Assembly: GCF_050611725.1 (NCBI RefSeq)
Contig: NZ_JBODJB010000001.1
Coordinates: 124,001-188,000 of the forward strand
DNA: 64,000 bases
Origin: Ferruginibacter sp050611725
Lineage (GTDB): Bacteria; Bacteroidota; Bacteroidia; Chitinophagales; Chitinophagaceae
Reading direction: 5' to 3'
This document shows positions 8,984 through 19,518 of the stretch, in pieces (the stretch's first letter is position 1; every line of letters begins with the position of its first letter). Position numbers and translations under genes: made by a program. Under the pieces are notes generated by a model. That model searched no databases. It was not told the origin of the DNA and worked only from the letters and a program-made list of their open reading frames with translations.

Positions 8984-9975
8984 AATCGCACCGGACATTT
9001 AGTTTGCCTGCGTTCTCTCCATCTTTCAGGACCTTCAAATTCATGACCGATTCTTACGCCGATCTTAAATCCAACGGTAAAATAAGCGTCTGCATTCGTT
9101 TCCGTACCGCGTTTATCTCCCGGATAACCCCATGTACCTCTGAAATAAGTAACACCTATCTTATTATATATTTCTTTTGCTACCAACGCATTTTCAGGTG
9201 TTAAATATTTATCGAAATATTTTGGGTCGATGTATTTCGTACTAACGTCATCAATATAATCTGTAAAAGATTTTCTGTAAGCTATTTCAAGACCAATATT
9301 TACTTTAGGTGAAAGAAAGTATTTTATACCTCCACCCATCGGGATATTTATCTGCGTTAGTTTATATTGCTTTCTATCCGGATATTCCGACATTCCCTGC
9401 CCTTCTGTTCTTAGTGGCCGCAGATCATACCATCTTATATTTCCTTCAGCATCGGCAAGCGAACCCTGCGGATTAAAATGAAAGGCTCCAACACCGGCGA
9501 AGAAATACGGACGTAATCTGGATTCATTCTCTGTGTTACGCATTGCATAAGCAGTTGGTGAAAATTCAATTGCAGCATAAGCTTCCCATACCTTACTTCT
9601 GAAATCAAGATTGCGTTGCTTACGGGTAAGCTCCTGCCCCCCGCTGTTTTTTATGATCTCATCTCTACCTTCAACATAGGTGTATTGAGCTCCCAGTCTG
9701 AAACCGATCCATTCATTCGGATTAACAGTTACAAAACCGCCTTTCATTAATTTAGTGAGTTGCAAATTCAGATCTTTAAGAAAACGGGTTCCGATACCTT
9801 TGTTACCGCCAAGATCGCCAAGAAAAAAACTGGGACCAAAAGTAACACCAACTTCCACACTGGCTTTAGGATTACCAAATATTAAGTGTTGGGATGTAGC
9901 AGTAAGGCAGACCATGCATAAAAAAAGTATAGAGGCAATGCTCCTTAGAGCAAAGCAGCGCAAACTCCTTTTCAT
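8980..9975 (-). CDS. Outer-membrane beta-barrel protein (DUF6089-like)
   Basis: 331 residues. A signal peptide (hydrophobic core ILFLCMVCLTATS, cleavage near residue 29) is followed by VEVGVTFGPSFFLGDLGG, the start of a barrel resembling DUF6089 porin-like proteins. Alternating amphipathic strands continue to an aromatic-ending tail (CPVRF), consistent with BAM-dependent insertion. Typical strands include FRLGAQYTYVEGRD, YFFAGVGAFHF and NIGLEIAYRKSFTDY. The role is unknown; small-barrel proteins like this are common near surface genes in Bacteroidota. It converges on uvrA with a 4-bp overlap. Confidence 0.75.
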   Translation of the reverse strand: MKRSLRCFALRSIASILFLCMVCLTATSQHLIFGNPKASVEVGVTFGPSFFLGDLGGNKGIGTRFLKDLNLQLTKLMKGGFVTVNPNEWIGFRLGAQYTYVEGRDEIIKNSGGQELTRKQRNLDFRSKVWEAYAAIEFSPTAYAMRNTENESRLRPYFFAGVGAFHFNPQGSLADAEGNIRWYDLRPLRTEGQGMSEYPDRKQYKLTQINIPMGGGIKYFLSPKVNIGLEIAYRKSFTDYIDDVSTKYIDPKYFDKYLTPENALVAKEIYNKIGVTYFRGTWGYPGDKRGTETNADAYFTVGFKIGVRIGHEFEGPERWRERRQTKCPVRF

Positions 9976-10009
9976 GGTTTTAAAAATTGGTTAAGCAGAT
10001 ATTGGTTTT

Positions 10010-10030
10010 TGTATATTTTTAAAATATACA
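10010..10030. repeat. AT-rich perfect inverted repeat (10 bp arms, 1-nt centre)
   Basis: TGTATATTTT at 10010-10019 pairs exactly with AAAATATACA at 10021-10030. It lies downstream of the GNAT gene and upstream of the outer-membrane barrel gene, both on the minus strand. It could be a weak terminator or an operator; the sequence alone does not decide. Confidence 0.5.
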
Positions 10031-10048
10031 ATTTTATTTTCTAAAACA

Positions 10049-10498
10049 TCAACGACTCAATTCCATCTCTATATGTTCTATGTTATCTTCTAAATAAATT
10101 TCACTCGTCTGAACAAAACCAAGTGAAGCATAAAAATTTTTCAAATATAATTGAGCGCCGATCATTATTTTTTTGCAATTGAATTGTGTGATTGTTTTTT
10201 CAATTGCCAGTTTCATCATCTCTCTTCCATACCCTTCTTTTCTGTATCGTGGTGATGAAACCACTCTGCCAATGCTTGCTTCAGAAAATGCTAGCCCGGG
10301 AGGTAATATCCTGCAATATGCTGCCAGATCATTTTCAACCCAACCCATTAAATGCCATGAGTGTGAATCCTTCCCGTCTGCATCCTGATACACGCAATTT
10401 TGCTCAACAACAAACACTTCATTTCTTAATTGCATGACCGCATAAAGCTCTGCAGATTCCAACTCATTAAACGTTTTATAGACCCATTTTATTTGCAT
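10049..10498 (-). CDS. GNAT-family N-acetyltransferase, ElaA type
   Basis: 149 residues from the ATG at 10498; an upstream in-frame start at 10540 adds 14 residues unlike the family and is rejected. The protein reads as ElaA: LYAVMQLRNEVFVVEQ, then YQDADGKDSHSWHL, CRILPPG, and the acetyl-CoA binding IGRVVSSPRYRKEGYGREMM. GNAT enzymes move an acetyl group from acetyl-CoA to an amine; the ElaA substrate is unknown. The C-terminus (YLKNFYASLGFV) is a typical GNAT ending, so the gene is complete. Confidence 0.9.
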   Translation of the reverse strand: MQIKWVYKTFNELESAELYAVMQLRNEVFVVEQNCVYQDADGKDSHSWHLMGWVENDLAAYCRILPPGLAFSEASIGRVVSSPRYRKEGYGREMMKLAIEKTITQFNCKKIMIGAQLYLKNFYASLGFVQTSEIYLEDNIEHIEMELSR

Positions 10499-10731
10499 TT
10501 TTTTACATATTTTAATACTTAGGAATATTACTGTTAGCAACTTTTAATCGAAGTGGTTTCCGCAATCATTAGGTAAAAACACATTCATTTACAATGATAT
10601 TTGAAAACATTTTTCAGCATATCAAATATACTGTTTAGCATATAAAATTTTGCAAGAGTAAAAACACGTTGATGTTTTTTAGATTTAACACGGCGAATGC
10701 AATAAGATTTGCGGTAGTTGGTAATAAATTT

Positions 10732-11349
10732 TTATCGTTGCAGAGTCTTAGTGCTTATTGAATCGCACTGTTTAAGTAGTTTTAAAGCATTAGCAAAGTC
10801 TCCATCATTATCAGCAGATTCTTTTCCTTGATAGAAAAACAGACATGCTTTCTCCTCATCCCCAGATTTGAGCATTATTGTTCCAAGCCATAAGAAGCAA
10901 TTACTCTTTTCATAATTTTCATTAATTAAATCCTGAAAATCTTTGTATGCATTACGCAGATTACCCATTTCATATTCTACCTGAGCTTTTTGATACAATG
11001 CATCATTATAAGGAATTTGATACCTTGCTTCTTCATTCAATTCAGCAAGTTCAGAACTCAACTCAAACCTAAAACCACCAGCCGCCATATGCATATCCAA
11101 AATTTTTTCAAAGTCGAATAAAGCATCACTTAGTTTGTTTTGCTCCCAAAAACAAAATCCTCGATAATAATACGCCTCTTGAAGTTTTTTATTCCTTTTA
11201 ATGATCTTGGAACACATTTTAATAGCGCTCTCATAATCTTTCTTTTTATAAAGATTTTTCATTTCATCAAACATTTCTCCAGTAGATCTCTTGCATGCGG
11301 ATAAAAAGATCAAAATAAAAAATAAGCTAAAAAGAACTTTACTTTTCAT
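10732..11349 (-). CDS. TPR-repeat lipoprotein
   Basis: 205 residues. Lipoprotein signal with lipobox LSAC near residue 19, then about four degenerate TPR helices: MFDEMKNLYKKKDYESAIKM, AYYYRGFCFWEQNKLSDALF, ALYQKAQVEYEMGNLRNAYK and FLWLGTIMLKSGDEEKACLF. TPR domains act as protein-binding scaffolds; lipidation should anchor this one in the envelope. It lies 24 nt downstream of sprA on the same strand and could be cotranscribed, though no link to secretion is shown. The 190 bp downstream, up to the GNAT gene, holds nothing recognisable. Confidence 0.8.
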   Translation of the reverse strand: MKSKVLFSLFFILIFLSACKRSTGEMFDEMKNLYKKKDYESAIKMCSKIIKRNKKLQEAYYYRGFCFWEQNKLSDALFDFEKILDMHMAAGGFRFELSSELAELNEEARYQIPYNDALYQKAQVEYEMGNLRNAYKDFQDLINENYEKSNCFLWLGTIMLKSGDEEKACLFFYQGKESADNDGDFANALKLLKQCDSISTKTLQR

Positions 11350-11373
11350 TACGATAACTTTTGACCTATTAAA

Positions 11374-14300
11374 TTATTGAGCCAAAGAAATTCTTATCTG
11401 CACACCTGCTCTCGTGTTCGTAATGGCTGCACTTGATTGCACATAAGGGATCACTTTTCTTCTGTCGAAGAATAATTTGATATTCACTCTGCTGTTCAGG
11501 AAGTAATCAATGGTTGGAGAAAAAGTAATTTCTTTACTTCCTGCGGTAGGTACTGTATTATCCTGACCCAACCTGCTATTGGATGTTGCATTGTCTCTGA
11601 TCTTATAATCAAATCTAAAATTAATTTCATTATCCAGTTTTCCTGAACCGCTTTTGCTTAAGAATTTAGGTAGCTTCAAGCCTCCCAATAATTTCATGCC
11701 GCGTTTACGGAAACCTGCGCCAATAGAAAATTCTGTACTTCTTGTTTCACTTAATTGATAGTCGATCAAACTCAAACTTAAAATACGTTGTTTGCTATAT
11801 TCAAATTTTGCCTGCAACTGATTGGTGAACATCATATCTACTCCTATCAATGGTGCAAATTGTTCCTGTATAGTAATATTAGGTATTAGGAAATAAGGAA
11901 CAAAGTTTTGAGAAACCGTATCAAAGAAAGTAGGCATTCCCTGGTTTAATGTATCGGCATAATATAATGCTGAAGTAAATCCATTCATGCTCAAATTACC
12001 ATTATAACCGTGTGAAATAGTGAAGTTGGTAAATACTTTATCCAATCCTTTCATTCTACTCAAACCGCTGTAATCTAATTTCCAGTTTGGTTTAGGCAAA
12101 ATATTTCGGAACGGATTAGATTTAATATTAGGATTGCTTTGTTTAATTAATCCTACTTTATTAGGGTCTTGTCCGGTGTATGCAGCAATGAATGCCGGTA
12201 TCAATACATCAACAGCATATTTATTGTAGCCTTTGTAATAACCATTCGCCAATTCTTCACTTACAAGATTTCCTTTACCTAATCTTTCCGACAAGATGAT
12301 CCTGTTATTCTCAAATGTTTTAAATGTTTCTGATACTCTGTTAGGATCAAACTTCCCAAACAATGTTTTATATGCAATATAACTTACATCAAAACCGCCA
12401 CCTGCATACGGACTTAAATGTCCAAATTCATTTCCTGTTCCCGAAGTATCTTTAAACAACTCAGAATATGTTTTGTTGAATGTCTTGCTGAGATTAACGC
12501 TGATGTTCAGATCTCTTACCGGCTCTAACTGAGCTGTAAGCATTAAACGCTGATCGAAGGATTGTTGCAAAATAGTATTGAATAAAGCATCCTTCGTTAT
12601 TAATCCTTTTTTGGAGGCACTGTTCAACCAGTTTGTATCCGGTTGCATACCAAGCACAAAATCAAGTCCGGGTGCCATGCTGTTCCAGTTCTGACCAACT
12701 ATTTTGGTACTGTCTGTATACCCGGGTAAACGTGTATTTGCATTTTCAGATATAGAAACATTTACCTGCTTAAGACTTGTGATCAATTTACCAAATACTC
12801 TGCCTACAGTTCCAACATCAGGTAAAGCATTCTTATCTCTTATCTTCTTTACTTTAACACGTTTTACTTCCTTCACTTTTATACCATCTCTCATCACATA
12901 TTTGAAAACAGTATCTGTTCTTGTCAATTTCGGATTTGATTGTCCTTGCATTCTTGGTTGATCAATTGCTCTGAAGAATTTCAGTTTATTGTACAACTTA
13001 GTAAAATCCAATTGTGCTGTAGCTTCTTTTTGCTGGCCATTCTCCAGTATATTACCAAGATTAACTGCCAGTCTCGATGCACCGATCCAGCGATAATCTG
13101 CCTGATATTTCACATTGATCGTTGTCCAGTCTATCAACGGGAATTTAGATGTTGGTAAGGTATAAGAGAAATTAGCCGTTTGATTGTACAATGTATTTCT
13201 ACCACCTTTCCAGAAGTTTGTACGAACAGTATCTTTCTTTTCCTTAGTATCCAATCTTCCAAATGGTTCATCTACTCTTGAGTTATTTGTTGCCGTTAGG
13301 TCAAAGTTGATTGAACGTGTCAATGTCCAACGGAGTATATAATCTCTCTGGAACGTAAAGAATTTATCGTAGGTTTCAGGAATTTTATATTTTGAAGAAC
13401 CAATACTCCTCGGACGTATCGCTGCAAACTGGCGATGAATATCTGCCTTAAAGCTCAATTGACTCGGCACCGGATTAAAGTTGAAATCTTTGATCAGATC
13501 GAACCAATGTGTTTTACGCTTTTTAAAGAATTTGATCTTTTTGAATGGCTCTATATATTTAGCCTGTGGAGCAAAATTGTAACCTATACCGCCTCTATGT
13601 CTGGTCACTTCATTATTTTCTATCAACGGGCTATGCGCCTTAATATTAATGTAGGAGTAACTAAGGTCTACATTTGATATATCATATATCTTAGGTTTTT
13701 TAGTACCCGTTCTGTTTTTACGAACATTGGTAAAGTTTAAAGTTTTTGTACTTGTAAAATCTACTGCAGCATTTTTTATAGAATCTTTTTCCGCACCTGA
13801 TGCTGCACTCAACTTATCTTTCAATTTGATATCAAGATCGTACGGATCGTATTCAGGTGTGCTGATCGCCTGAGAGTAACTTGCAAAAACAGGAATTGAG
13901 ATAGCTGCTTTTTTAGGCAATAGTTTTCCTAATTCCAATGTAGCAGCAACATCAAATTGTTTGTAGTCATCTCTGTATCTGTCATTGGCTCTTTGCTCCA
14001 GTGTACCAAAGCCCTGACTGTGTGTAGATACCGAGGCTGTTAAGGTTCCAAGATCAGCCAATGTCATATCTACTCTGCCCATAGCAGCCCAACCTCCTTG
14101 TTCATCAATGGATGATAAACGTAATTCATTTACCCAAACTTCACCACAGGCGCTCGGACTGTTCTCATTTTCAATACTGATCAACACACCTCGGATCTCA
14201 CCCAAATTCGGATCTCCCATTACCGCATAGGTTTGACCGTTAGTTTGAGCTTTCCTGTAAATATCCGTAACAGAACAGTTGCCGCAAAGATTTCTCTCCT

Positions 14301-17300
14301 GTTTCAGTTTTGTCAATGTTGTAAGATCAACATTCAGACTATTAATTGCTTTCCACAAAGAATCATTGTAGGCATCACTGTCAGGATTAAGATTTGCATC
14401 ATCAAGGTCTGTGAGGTAAAGTGGTATTTTAATTTCGTAATAATTGTTTACAAAATCGGTACCGATCCTGATAATTGCATTCATATCTTTATCTGCAATA
14501 CCAAAAGGCGTTTTAATACTGTTCTCTGCATGTATATACATTGCAAGATTTTTGTACTGACGAAGATCTCTGTTGGCAAATGTTTGGAAAACACCTCTTG
14601 TATCTCCTTTACCCATTCCGCAGAAACGTAAACTCATACTTTGTTCGTTCTGCAAAAGATTCACACCATTGTTACTTTGTATTTGCTGGCGTTCGATATC
14701 TTTAGGTGTACGGTATGGCAAAGGCGAACGTTTATCGTTTTCTTCGATGTTCACTCCACCTACACTAAAATCAACCGTTGTGCTGATCGGATTATAATTA
14801 CCCGTAGTATCTACTTTATATTTGAATTGACGCCAGATATTTCTTGTCAATTGCAACTGACCAAAACGAAGCGTTACACTATCTTCAAAATCGGTTAAGA
14901 ACATTCTTATAAAACGGATCGATTTAAAATCGGGAATATTTCCAATTTTTTTATTGTACGAATTGATCGGTATTCTGAATTGATACCATATTTCATCACG
15001 AGTACTTCCGTCTGCAGGTTTTACTGTTACCGTTTTTTTATCAACAATAAAATTATTGCCACCTACTTCCATTTCAGAATTACCGTTCGGTTTGATCTTT
15101 ACTACATATTGAAAATACTCTTCAACCTCATTCAGTGTATTGTCTCTGTTAAGGTCTTCAGCATCGGGATATAATGTTGCTGCAGATGAAAATTCTGTTC
15201 CGGTATTTGCTTGAGAGTTTCCTTGTGGATTATTAAAATTTTTATACCGTGCTAAAATTCCATCCGTTTCAGTGAAAGCTTCATTCCTATAATGAACATA
15301 ATCATCTAATGACGGATCGTTATTGAATTTTTGAAATGCGGCAGGTGATACAATACCTTGAAGGTTCACCAGATATGGCAGATGTTGTATTCTTTCCGAG
15401 TTGTCATCCAACCCATCCAGCCCAATATCCTGTGCTTCTCTATCTTCAACATTATTACTGAATGCATTGGTAACCTGAATCGGATTACGTGGTACTCTGC
15501 TCCAGTTAGATGTATCAACCTGTGCAGGAGAATTTGGTGTTGGCAATCCATTTTCATAAAACCTTCTACCATCTTTTAAAATATCTTCAGAAATATTTCC
15601 TAGATTAAAATACAATTTACCTCCGGTAGAATTGGATGCGTTAGGATTACGGGGTGTATTAATAAAAGGATCCTGCATCCAGAATTCAATGAACTCAATG
15701 TTAGCAGTTTCAAAATCTGTTTGATCGATATTACGCATTAAACCACCCCAACGTTTTTTCGGATCTTTCAAAAGACCGGTACTGGCAACATTTGCACCGT
15801 CATCAGCATAATTGTACGGACCTTTTTCCGTAGGGTAATAGGACAGATCAAAAGTTACTAATTGATTTTGTCCGAAGCCGGTTGTTTTTTGTGGGAAGAT
15901 CTCACTCTGATAAACAGTTCTTACTCTCGGATCACTCAGCTCTTCTCTGTTGTTTGCTAGTGGATTATTATTTCCTTTATACAATTGTAAAGATGGTTCA
16001 ATTTGATACCAAGCCAGTTTTGCTCGGTTCTTTCCATAGTCAAGATCATTGTTCAATCCTGCTTCGGGGAAAAGTTCGTTACCAAATTCATCTGTTGCAC
16101 CTTTAGGTGTTGATGCCAATGTCCATGTAACTGCAGGGAAACGAAGATCGATTCCTGAACGACTGCCTTCAAAATCATCAATATAAACAGCCCCTTTACT
16201 TCCGCTACCGATCTGCGGCGCATGACCGGGTTTTAGAATAGCTAACTCACCATACGCATTGATAGTAGATGGTGCCGTAGTTTGATAGAACGGTAATTTA
16301 TCTAACCACTTCGTTAATCTCGGTACTTCTTTTCTGTAGTTAACATCCAAACCATACATGGTGTTTCTGATAGGATCTTCGTTGTAGTTTACTTTGGTAA
16401 AGAATGGTCGTTCTCCCAATCTTACAACCGTAGCACCGATCGCAAGTTGTTCCTTAACCGTATTCTTCGCCATATAATCCAATCGAAGTCCGAGATAATT
16501 TCTTTGTTGAATACCAAATGCCGCATTGTTCTCAAAATTTACCTGAACCGGTAACCCTGCATTTAATACTGCCTGATTGGTAATTTTTATCGTACCAAGA
16601 TCGTAGTTGATATCATAATCAACTCCTTCAATTAAAGTTTGTCCGCCTGCGCTAACGGTAACGCTACCACGAGGTATATTATAGCCGATGCTGATGTCGG
16701 AAGAACCGGAGGTTTTTGCCGAACCTTTCATCACAAATCTGTCGAGATTAGGGTATTGTTGTGCTACAGCTTTAATGGAATCGTACAATGCATAAAACAA
16801 GGTATCTCTTATGGTAGACGGAATAGTGGTATATATCTGTTCAGCAAGGTCTTTACCAAAAGGCTCAAGTACCGGGAAAATGATCCTGCTGTATGGAGAG
16901 ATCACAGTATATCCTTCAACATAATCAAACACACCATCGGGTTGAGGATCTAGCTGATTATTCAATCTGTCTAAATTCAATAAAGTCAAAATAGGAGTAC
17001 CCTGATTTTTGTCGCCGTAAGGCACATAAGGTTTTACACCAAGACTTGGTTCCTGATAATACATGCTCAGTTTAAAATCTGTTGGTGTTAATGTACCATA
17101 ACCAACGGAGTAAACATTCTTCATCATCAAACTCCAAAGTGGTAAATTTGTTCTTTGTGATGTTGCTTTCAATAATTTTAAAAACAATACTTGTTGTGTA
17201 GCCTTATTGCTATCGGGAGGAAGGTCTGAAGAAAACTCTCCTACCTGATAAACTCTGCCATTGTAAGCATATTGGTACGCAACGGCTAATACTTCATCCG

Positions 17301-18675
17301 TTTGCAGCGGCTGACTTAAAGAAATAAATCCAACCTGACGATTGTAAATGTATTGGGTGCTATCTAATTTACGAGCAAATATTTTTTCGAATTGTTGCAC
17401 AGGTTGCAGGTTCATATTATTAACCAGATTACTGTATACCAATGCAGGATCTCTATTTACAGGATTTGCTTTAAGATCGGCAAACAATGTGTTTGCATTG
17501 TTATCCGGAAGCCCGGGGTTAACAGGATTCACAATATCCGGTTGCGTTTCACCGAGGTTCATGAAACCTACTACATCTCTGGTATCGGTGGTGGCGCCAT
17601 TTCTATTGGTTACCCAAACTTCCATTCTTAATATTTGCACAGGCGTAGTTACTGCCGGCAAATTTTTCATTGTTGTATTGTAATTGCTTTTGAAATATTG
17701 TGCCAATAAAAAGTGTCTATTCTCTTCGTAGTCATCTGCTTTCAGATCTATCAACTGAGCAGCTGCGCCACCTTGGAGGTTCACACTTTGTCTTTGTGAT
17801 TTTTGATTAGCCAAAACAGCCGTTACATTAAGTTTACCAAATTGCAATTGTGTTTTTAAACCAAACAATTGTTGTGCTCCGGGAATTAATGTACTTCGTG
17901 AAGGGAAACTTACATTACCTGCTTCTAATCTTTTTATTATTTCGTCATCAACACCGGTATAGTCTAATTTAAGCTGATTGTCTTGTCCGAAATTAGCAAG
18001 CGTATTATAGTTGATCGGGAATTTTAATTTATCGCCAATGTTTGCATTCACATTTACCTGAGCATTCATATCAAAATCAAAACCACCGTTCTTTCTTGCT
18101 CTTTCTGGTAATGTAGGGTTTGCTATATTTTGTCCCTGATAACCTGCAATTACATCCACGTTTCCTTGTGGTGTAATTTCTATTTTCCCATTACCGAATA
18201 AACGATTGAATAAATTATCAACAAGATTCAGTTTAGGCTTGGCTAGTTTACTGTTAAGCAAACTCATAGTGTTGGCACGTTTTTTAAAATACTCTGCCTC
18301 TGTTTGCTTGTTGCGTATCTGCCAATACTCGTCGAAAGTGTAAGTTGTTGGTGTACGATAATATTTATCGCCTATCTTTTCATAAACAACATACAATTTT
18401 GTTTTAGCATCGTAGGCAACTGAATCGGTAATATTGGAAGGTTTCTTAAAATCGAAAGTGCTTTTTTTATCGTTAATAAAATCCCCTCTTCTGTCGTGAA
18501 TAGGAAAGTGCAAACCTCCGTTATTACCCGGTTCTAAAGTATCAATTGCATTACGGTAATTATTTGAAGGAGTATTATCTGAAGCGGTAGCGGATAAAGA
18601 CACTGTTGTAAGCAACAATACCTGTAACAACCAAAAACATGCCCTTTGCTTTGTTAAGTTCTTTGTGGTAAACAT
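11374..18675 (-). CDS. sprA: Cell-surface gliding / type IX secretion translocon protein SprA
   Basis: 2433 residues, the typical huge size of SprA, the 36-strand outer-membrane barrel through which type IX secretion substrates leave the cell. The N-terminus has a signal sequence (LLQVLLLTTVSLSATA). Family-characteristic segments include GNGKIEITPQGNVDVIAGY near residue 160, GAVYIDDFEGSRSGIDLRFP, WRQFKYKVDTTGNYNP, and the C-terminal FSPTIDYFLNSRVNIKLFFDRR ending in RISLAQ. The frame is unbroken over 7.3 kb. It follows ruvA by 28 nt. Its presence implies a type IX system and possibly gliding; the other T9SS genes are not in this window. Confidence 0.96.
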   Translation of the reverse strand: MFTTKNLTKQRACFWLLQVLLLTTVSLSATASDNTPSNNYRNAIDTLEPGNNGGLHFPIHDRRGDFINDKKSTFDFKKPSNITDSVAYDAKTKLYVVYEKIGDKYYRTPTTYTFDEYWQIRNKQTEAEYFKKRANTMSLLNSKLAKPKLNLVDNLFNRLFGNGKIEITPQGNVDVIAGYQGQNIANPTLPERARKNGGFDFDMNAQVNVNANIGDKLKFPINYNTLANFGQDNQLKLDYTGVDDEIIKRLEAGNVSFPSRSTLIPGAQQLFGLKTQLQFGKLNVTAVLANQKSQRQSVNLQGGAAAQLIDLKADDYEENRHFLLAQYFKSNYNTTMKNLPAVTTPVQILRMEVWVTNRNGATTDTRDVVGFMNLGETQPDIVNPVNPGLPDNNANTLFADLKANPVNRDPALVYSNLVNNMNLQPVQQFEKIFARKLDSTQYIYNRQVGFISLSQPLQTDEVLAVAYQYAYNGRVYQVGEFSSDLPPDSNKATQQVLFLKLLKATSQRTNLPLWSLMMKNVYSVGYGTLTPTDFKLSMYYQEPSLGVKPYVPYGDKNQGTPILTLLNLDRLNNQLDPQPDGVFDYVEGYTVISPYSRIIFPVLEPFGKDLAEQIYTTIPSTIRDTLFYALYDSIKAVAQQYPNLDRFVMKGSAKTSGSSDISIGYNIPRGSVTVSAGGQTLIEGVDYDINYDLGTIKITNQAVLNAGLPVQVNFENNAAFGIQQRNYLGLRLDYMAKNTVKEQLAIGATVVRLGERPFFTKVNYNEDPIRNTMYGLDVNYRKEVPRLTKWLDKLPFYQTTAPSTINAYGELAILKPGHAPQIGSGSKGAVYIDDFEGSRSGIDLRFPAVTWTLASTPKGATDEFGNELFPEAGLNNDLDYGKNRAKLAWYQIEPSLQLYKGNNNPLANNREELSDPRVRTVYQSEIFPQKTTGFGQNQLVTFDLSYYPTEKGPYNYADDGANVASTGLLKDPKKRWGGLMRNIDQTDFETANIEFIEFWMQDPFINTPRNPNASNSTGGKLYFNLGNISEDILKDGRRFYENGLPTPNSPAQVDTSNWSRVPRNPIQVTNAFSNNVEDREAQDIGLDGLDDNSERIQHLPYLVNLQGIVSPAAFQKFNNDPSLDDYVHYRNEAFTETDGILARYKNFNNPQGNSQANTGTEFSSAATLYPDAEDLNRDNTLNEVEEYFQYVVKIKPNGNSEMEVGGNNFIVDKKTVTVKPADGSTRDEIWYQFRIPINSYNKKIGNIPDFKSIRFIRMFLTDFEDSVTLRFGQLQLTRNIWRQFKYKVDTTGNYNPISTTVDFSVGGVNIEENDKRSPLPYRTPKDIERQQIQSNNGVNLLQNEQSMSLRFCGMGKGDTRGVFQTFANRDLRQYKNLAMYIHAENSIKTPFGIADKDMNAIIRIGTDFVNNYYEIKIPLYLTDLDDANLNPDSDAYNDSLWKAINSLNVDLTTLTKLKQERNLCGNCSVTDIYRKAQTNGQTYAVMGDPNLGEIRGVLISIENENSPSACGEVWVNELRLSSIDEQGGWAAMGRVDMTLADLGTLTASVSTHSQGFGTLEQRANDRYRDDYKQFDVAATLELGKLLPKKAAISIPVFASYSQAISTPEYDPYDLDIKLKDKLSAASGAEKDSIKNAAVDFTSTKTLNFTNVRKNRTGTKKPKIYDISNVDLSYSYINIKAHSPLIENNEVTRHRGGIGYNFAPQAKYIEPFKKIKFFKKRKTHWFDLIKDFNFNPVPSQLSFKADIHRQFAAIRPRSIGSSKYKIPETYDKFFTFQRDYILRWTLTRSINFDLTATNNSRVDEPFGRLDTKEKKDTVRTNFWKGGRNTLYNQTANFSYTLPTSKFPLIDWTTINVKYQADYRWIGASRLAVNLGNILENGQQKEATAQLDFTKLYNKLKFFRAIDQPRMQGQSNPKLTRTDTVFKYVMRDGIKVKEVKRVKVKKIRDKNALPDVGTVGRVFGKLITSLKQVNVSISENANTRLPGYTDSTKIVGQNWNSMAPGLDFVLGMQPDTNWLNSASKKGLITKDALFNTILQQSFDQRLMLTAQLEPVRDLNISVNLSKTFNKTYSELFKDTSGTGNEFGHLSPYAGGGFDVSYIAYKTLFGKFDPNRVSETFKTFENNRIILSERLGKGNLVSEELANGYYKGYNKYAVDVLIPAFIAAYTGQDPNKVGLIKQSNPNIKSNPFRNILPKPNWKLDYSGLSRMKGLDKVFTNFTISHGYNGNLSMNGFTSALYYADTLNQGMPTFFDTVSQNFVPYFLIPNITIQEQFAPLIGVDMMFTNQLQAKFEYSKQRILSLSLIDYQLSETRSTEFSIGAGFRKRGMKLLGGLKLPKFLSKSGSGKLDNEINFRFDYKIRDNATSNSRLGQDNTVPTAGSKEITFSPTIDYFLNSRVNIKLFFDRRKVIPYVQSSAAITNTRAGVQIRISLAQ

Positions 18676-18703
18676 TCAGTAAATCAATTAATGTAGATTA
18701 GTA

Positions 18704-19288
18704 TCAAATGGCTTTTAGGGCTTTTTTAATCAGTTCTTCTAAGTTACTATTATTTGGTTCAGATAAAACAATTTTTTGAACAGCGGCTTCGGCCTGCGAA
18801 CGGGATATACCCAAGGCAATTAAAGCATTTGAAGCATCCTGTTGTAAACTATTTCCATGGGCAAAAGGTACACTAACATCCGATGATATTTTACCCACTT
18901 TGTCTTTCAACTCCAACACCAATCGTTCAGCTGTTTTTTTACCTATACCCTTGATGCTTTCAAGTAACTTAACGTTGCTTTGCAGGATAGCCCTGCTAAT
19001 TTCATCGGGCTTCAAGCCTGATAGCATCATTCTTGCTGTAGCAGCACCAATGCCCGAAACACCGATCAACTGAATAAACATTTCCTTTTCTGCCTTATCA
19101 AAAAAACCATATAAAGTATGTCCGTCTTCCTTAATTTGTAAATAGGTAAACAACTTACCCTGATCCATATTCTGAATATGAGAATATGTGTTCAGGCTGA
19201 TATTTACTTCGTACCCCACGCCTTGTATATCAACATAAACTTGAGTAGGGGTTTTATCTATAAATTTTCCTTGCAGATATGCGTACAT
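18704..19288 (-). CDS. ruvA: Holliday junction branch-migration protein RuvA
   Basis: 194 residues, standard length. RuvA tetramers clamp the Holliday junction and load the RuvB motor during recombination. The N-terminal OB fold begins MYAYLQGKF and includes LYGFFDKAEKEMF. Two helix-hairpin-helix motifs follow, IGVSGIGAATARMML (about 78-92) and IKGIGKKTAERLVLEL (about 112-127). A C-terminal UBA-like three-helix domain (ASNALIALGISRSQAEAAV) binds RuvB. The gene is directly upstream of sprA and probably cotranscribed with it, an arrangement I believe recurs in Bacteroidota. Confidence 0.96.
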   Translation of the reverse strand: MYAYLQGKFIDKTPTQVYVDIQGVGYEVNISLNTYSHIQNMDQGKLFTYLQIKEDGHTLYGFFDKAEKEMFIQLIGVSGIGAATARMMLSGLKPDEISRAILQSNVKLLESIKGIGKKTAERLVLELKDKVGKISSDVSVPFAHGNSLQQDASNALIALGISRSQAEAAVQKIVLSEPNNSNLEELIKKALKAI

Positions 19289-19384
19289 AATTCAATATCA
19301 GTCAGTAGCGAAAATAAGGATATTTTTTGAGTGAAAGCGTTAAAATAGGCATTCCGGGCTGATGGTGCCCGTAAAAACCTACTA

Positions 19385-19458
19385 ACCACAGATTTAACCT
19401 AAGCAATGCTTTCTAACTCTGTGAGCCTCTGTGAAAAAACTCCGTGTAACTCTGTGGT
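19385..19458. repeat. Word-repeat hairpin, CTCTGTG type
   Basis: ACCACAGA (19385-19392) pairs with TCTGTGGT (19451-19458). Between them lie several degenerate copies of ACTCTGTG at roughly 9-14 nt spacing. It fills most of the gap between the divergent ruvA and fabH genes and ends just before the fabH promoter box. Confidence 0.6.
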
Positions 19459-19467
19459 AAGAATCCT

Positions 19468-19475
19468 TACTTTTG
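19468..19475 (+). promoter_or_regulatory. -7 box TACTTTTG for fabH
   Basis: TACTTTTG matches TAnnTTTG; the predicted start of transcription near 19482 leaves a leader of about 37 nt before the fabH ATG. The -33 region coincides with the end of the CTCTGTG repeat and shows no clear box. Confidence 0.5.
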
Positions 19476-19518
19476 CACTCATATTTTCTTTACAAGATAT
19501 ATAAATATTTTACATACG

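Noticed and set aside
14233..14631. 132-codon frame opposite sprA
   Set aside because: Antisense shadow of the sprA coding sequence, no family resemblance and Cys/Ile-rich nonsense composition.
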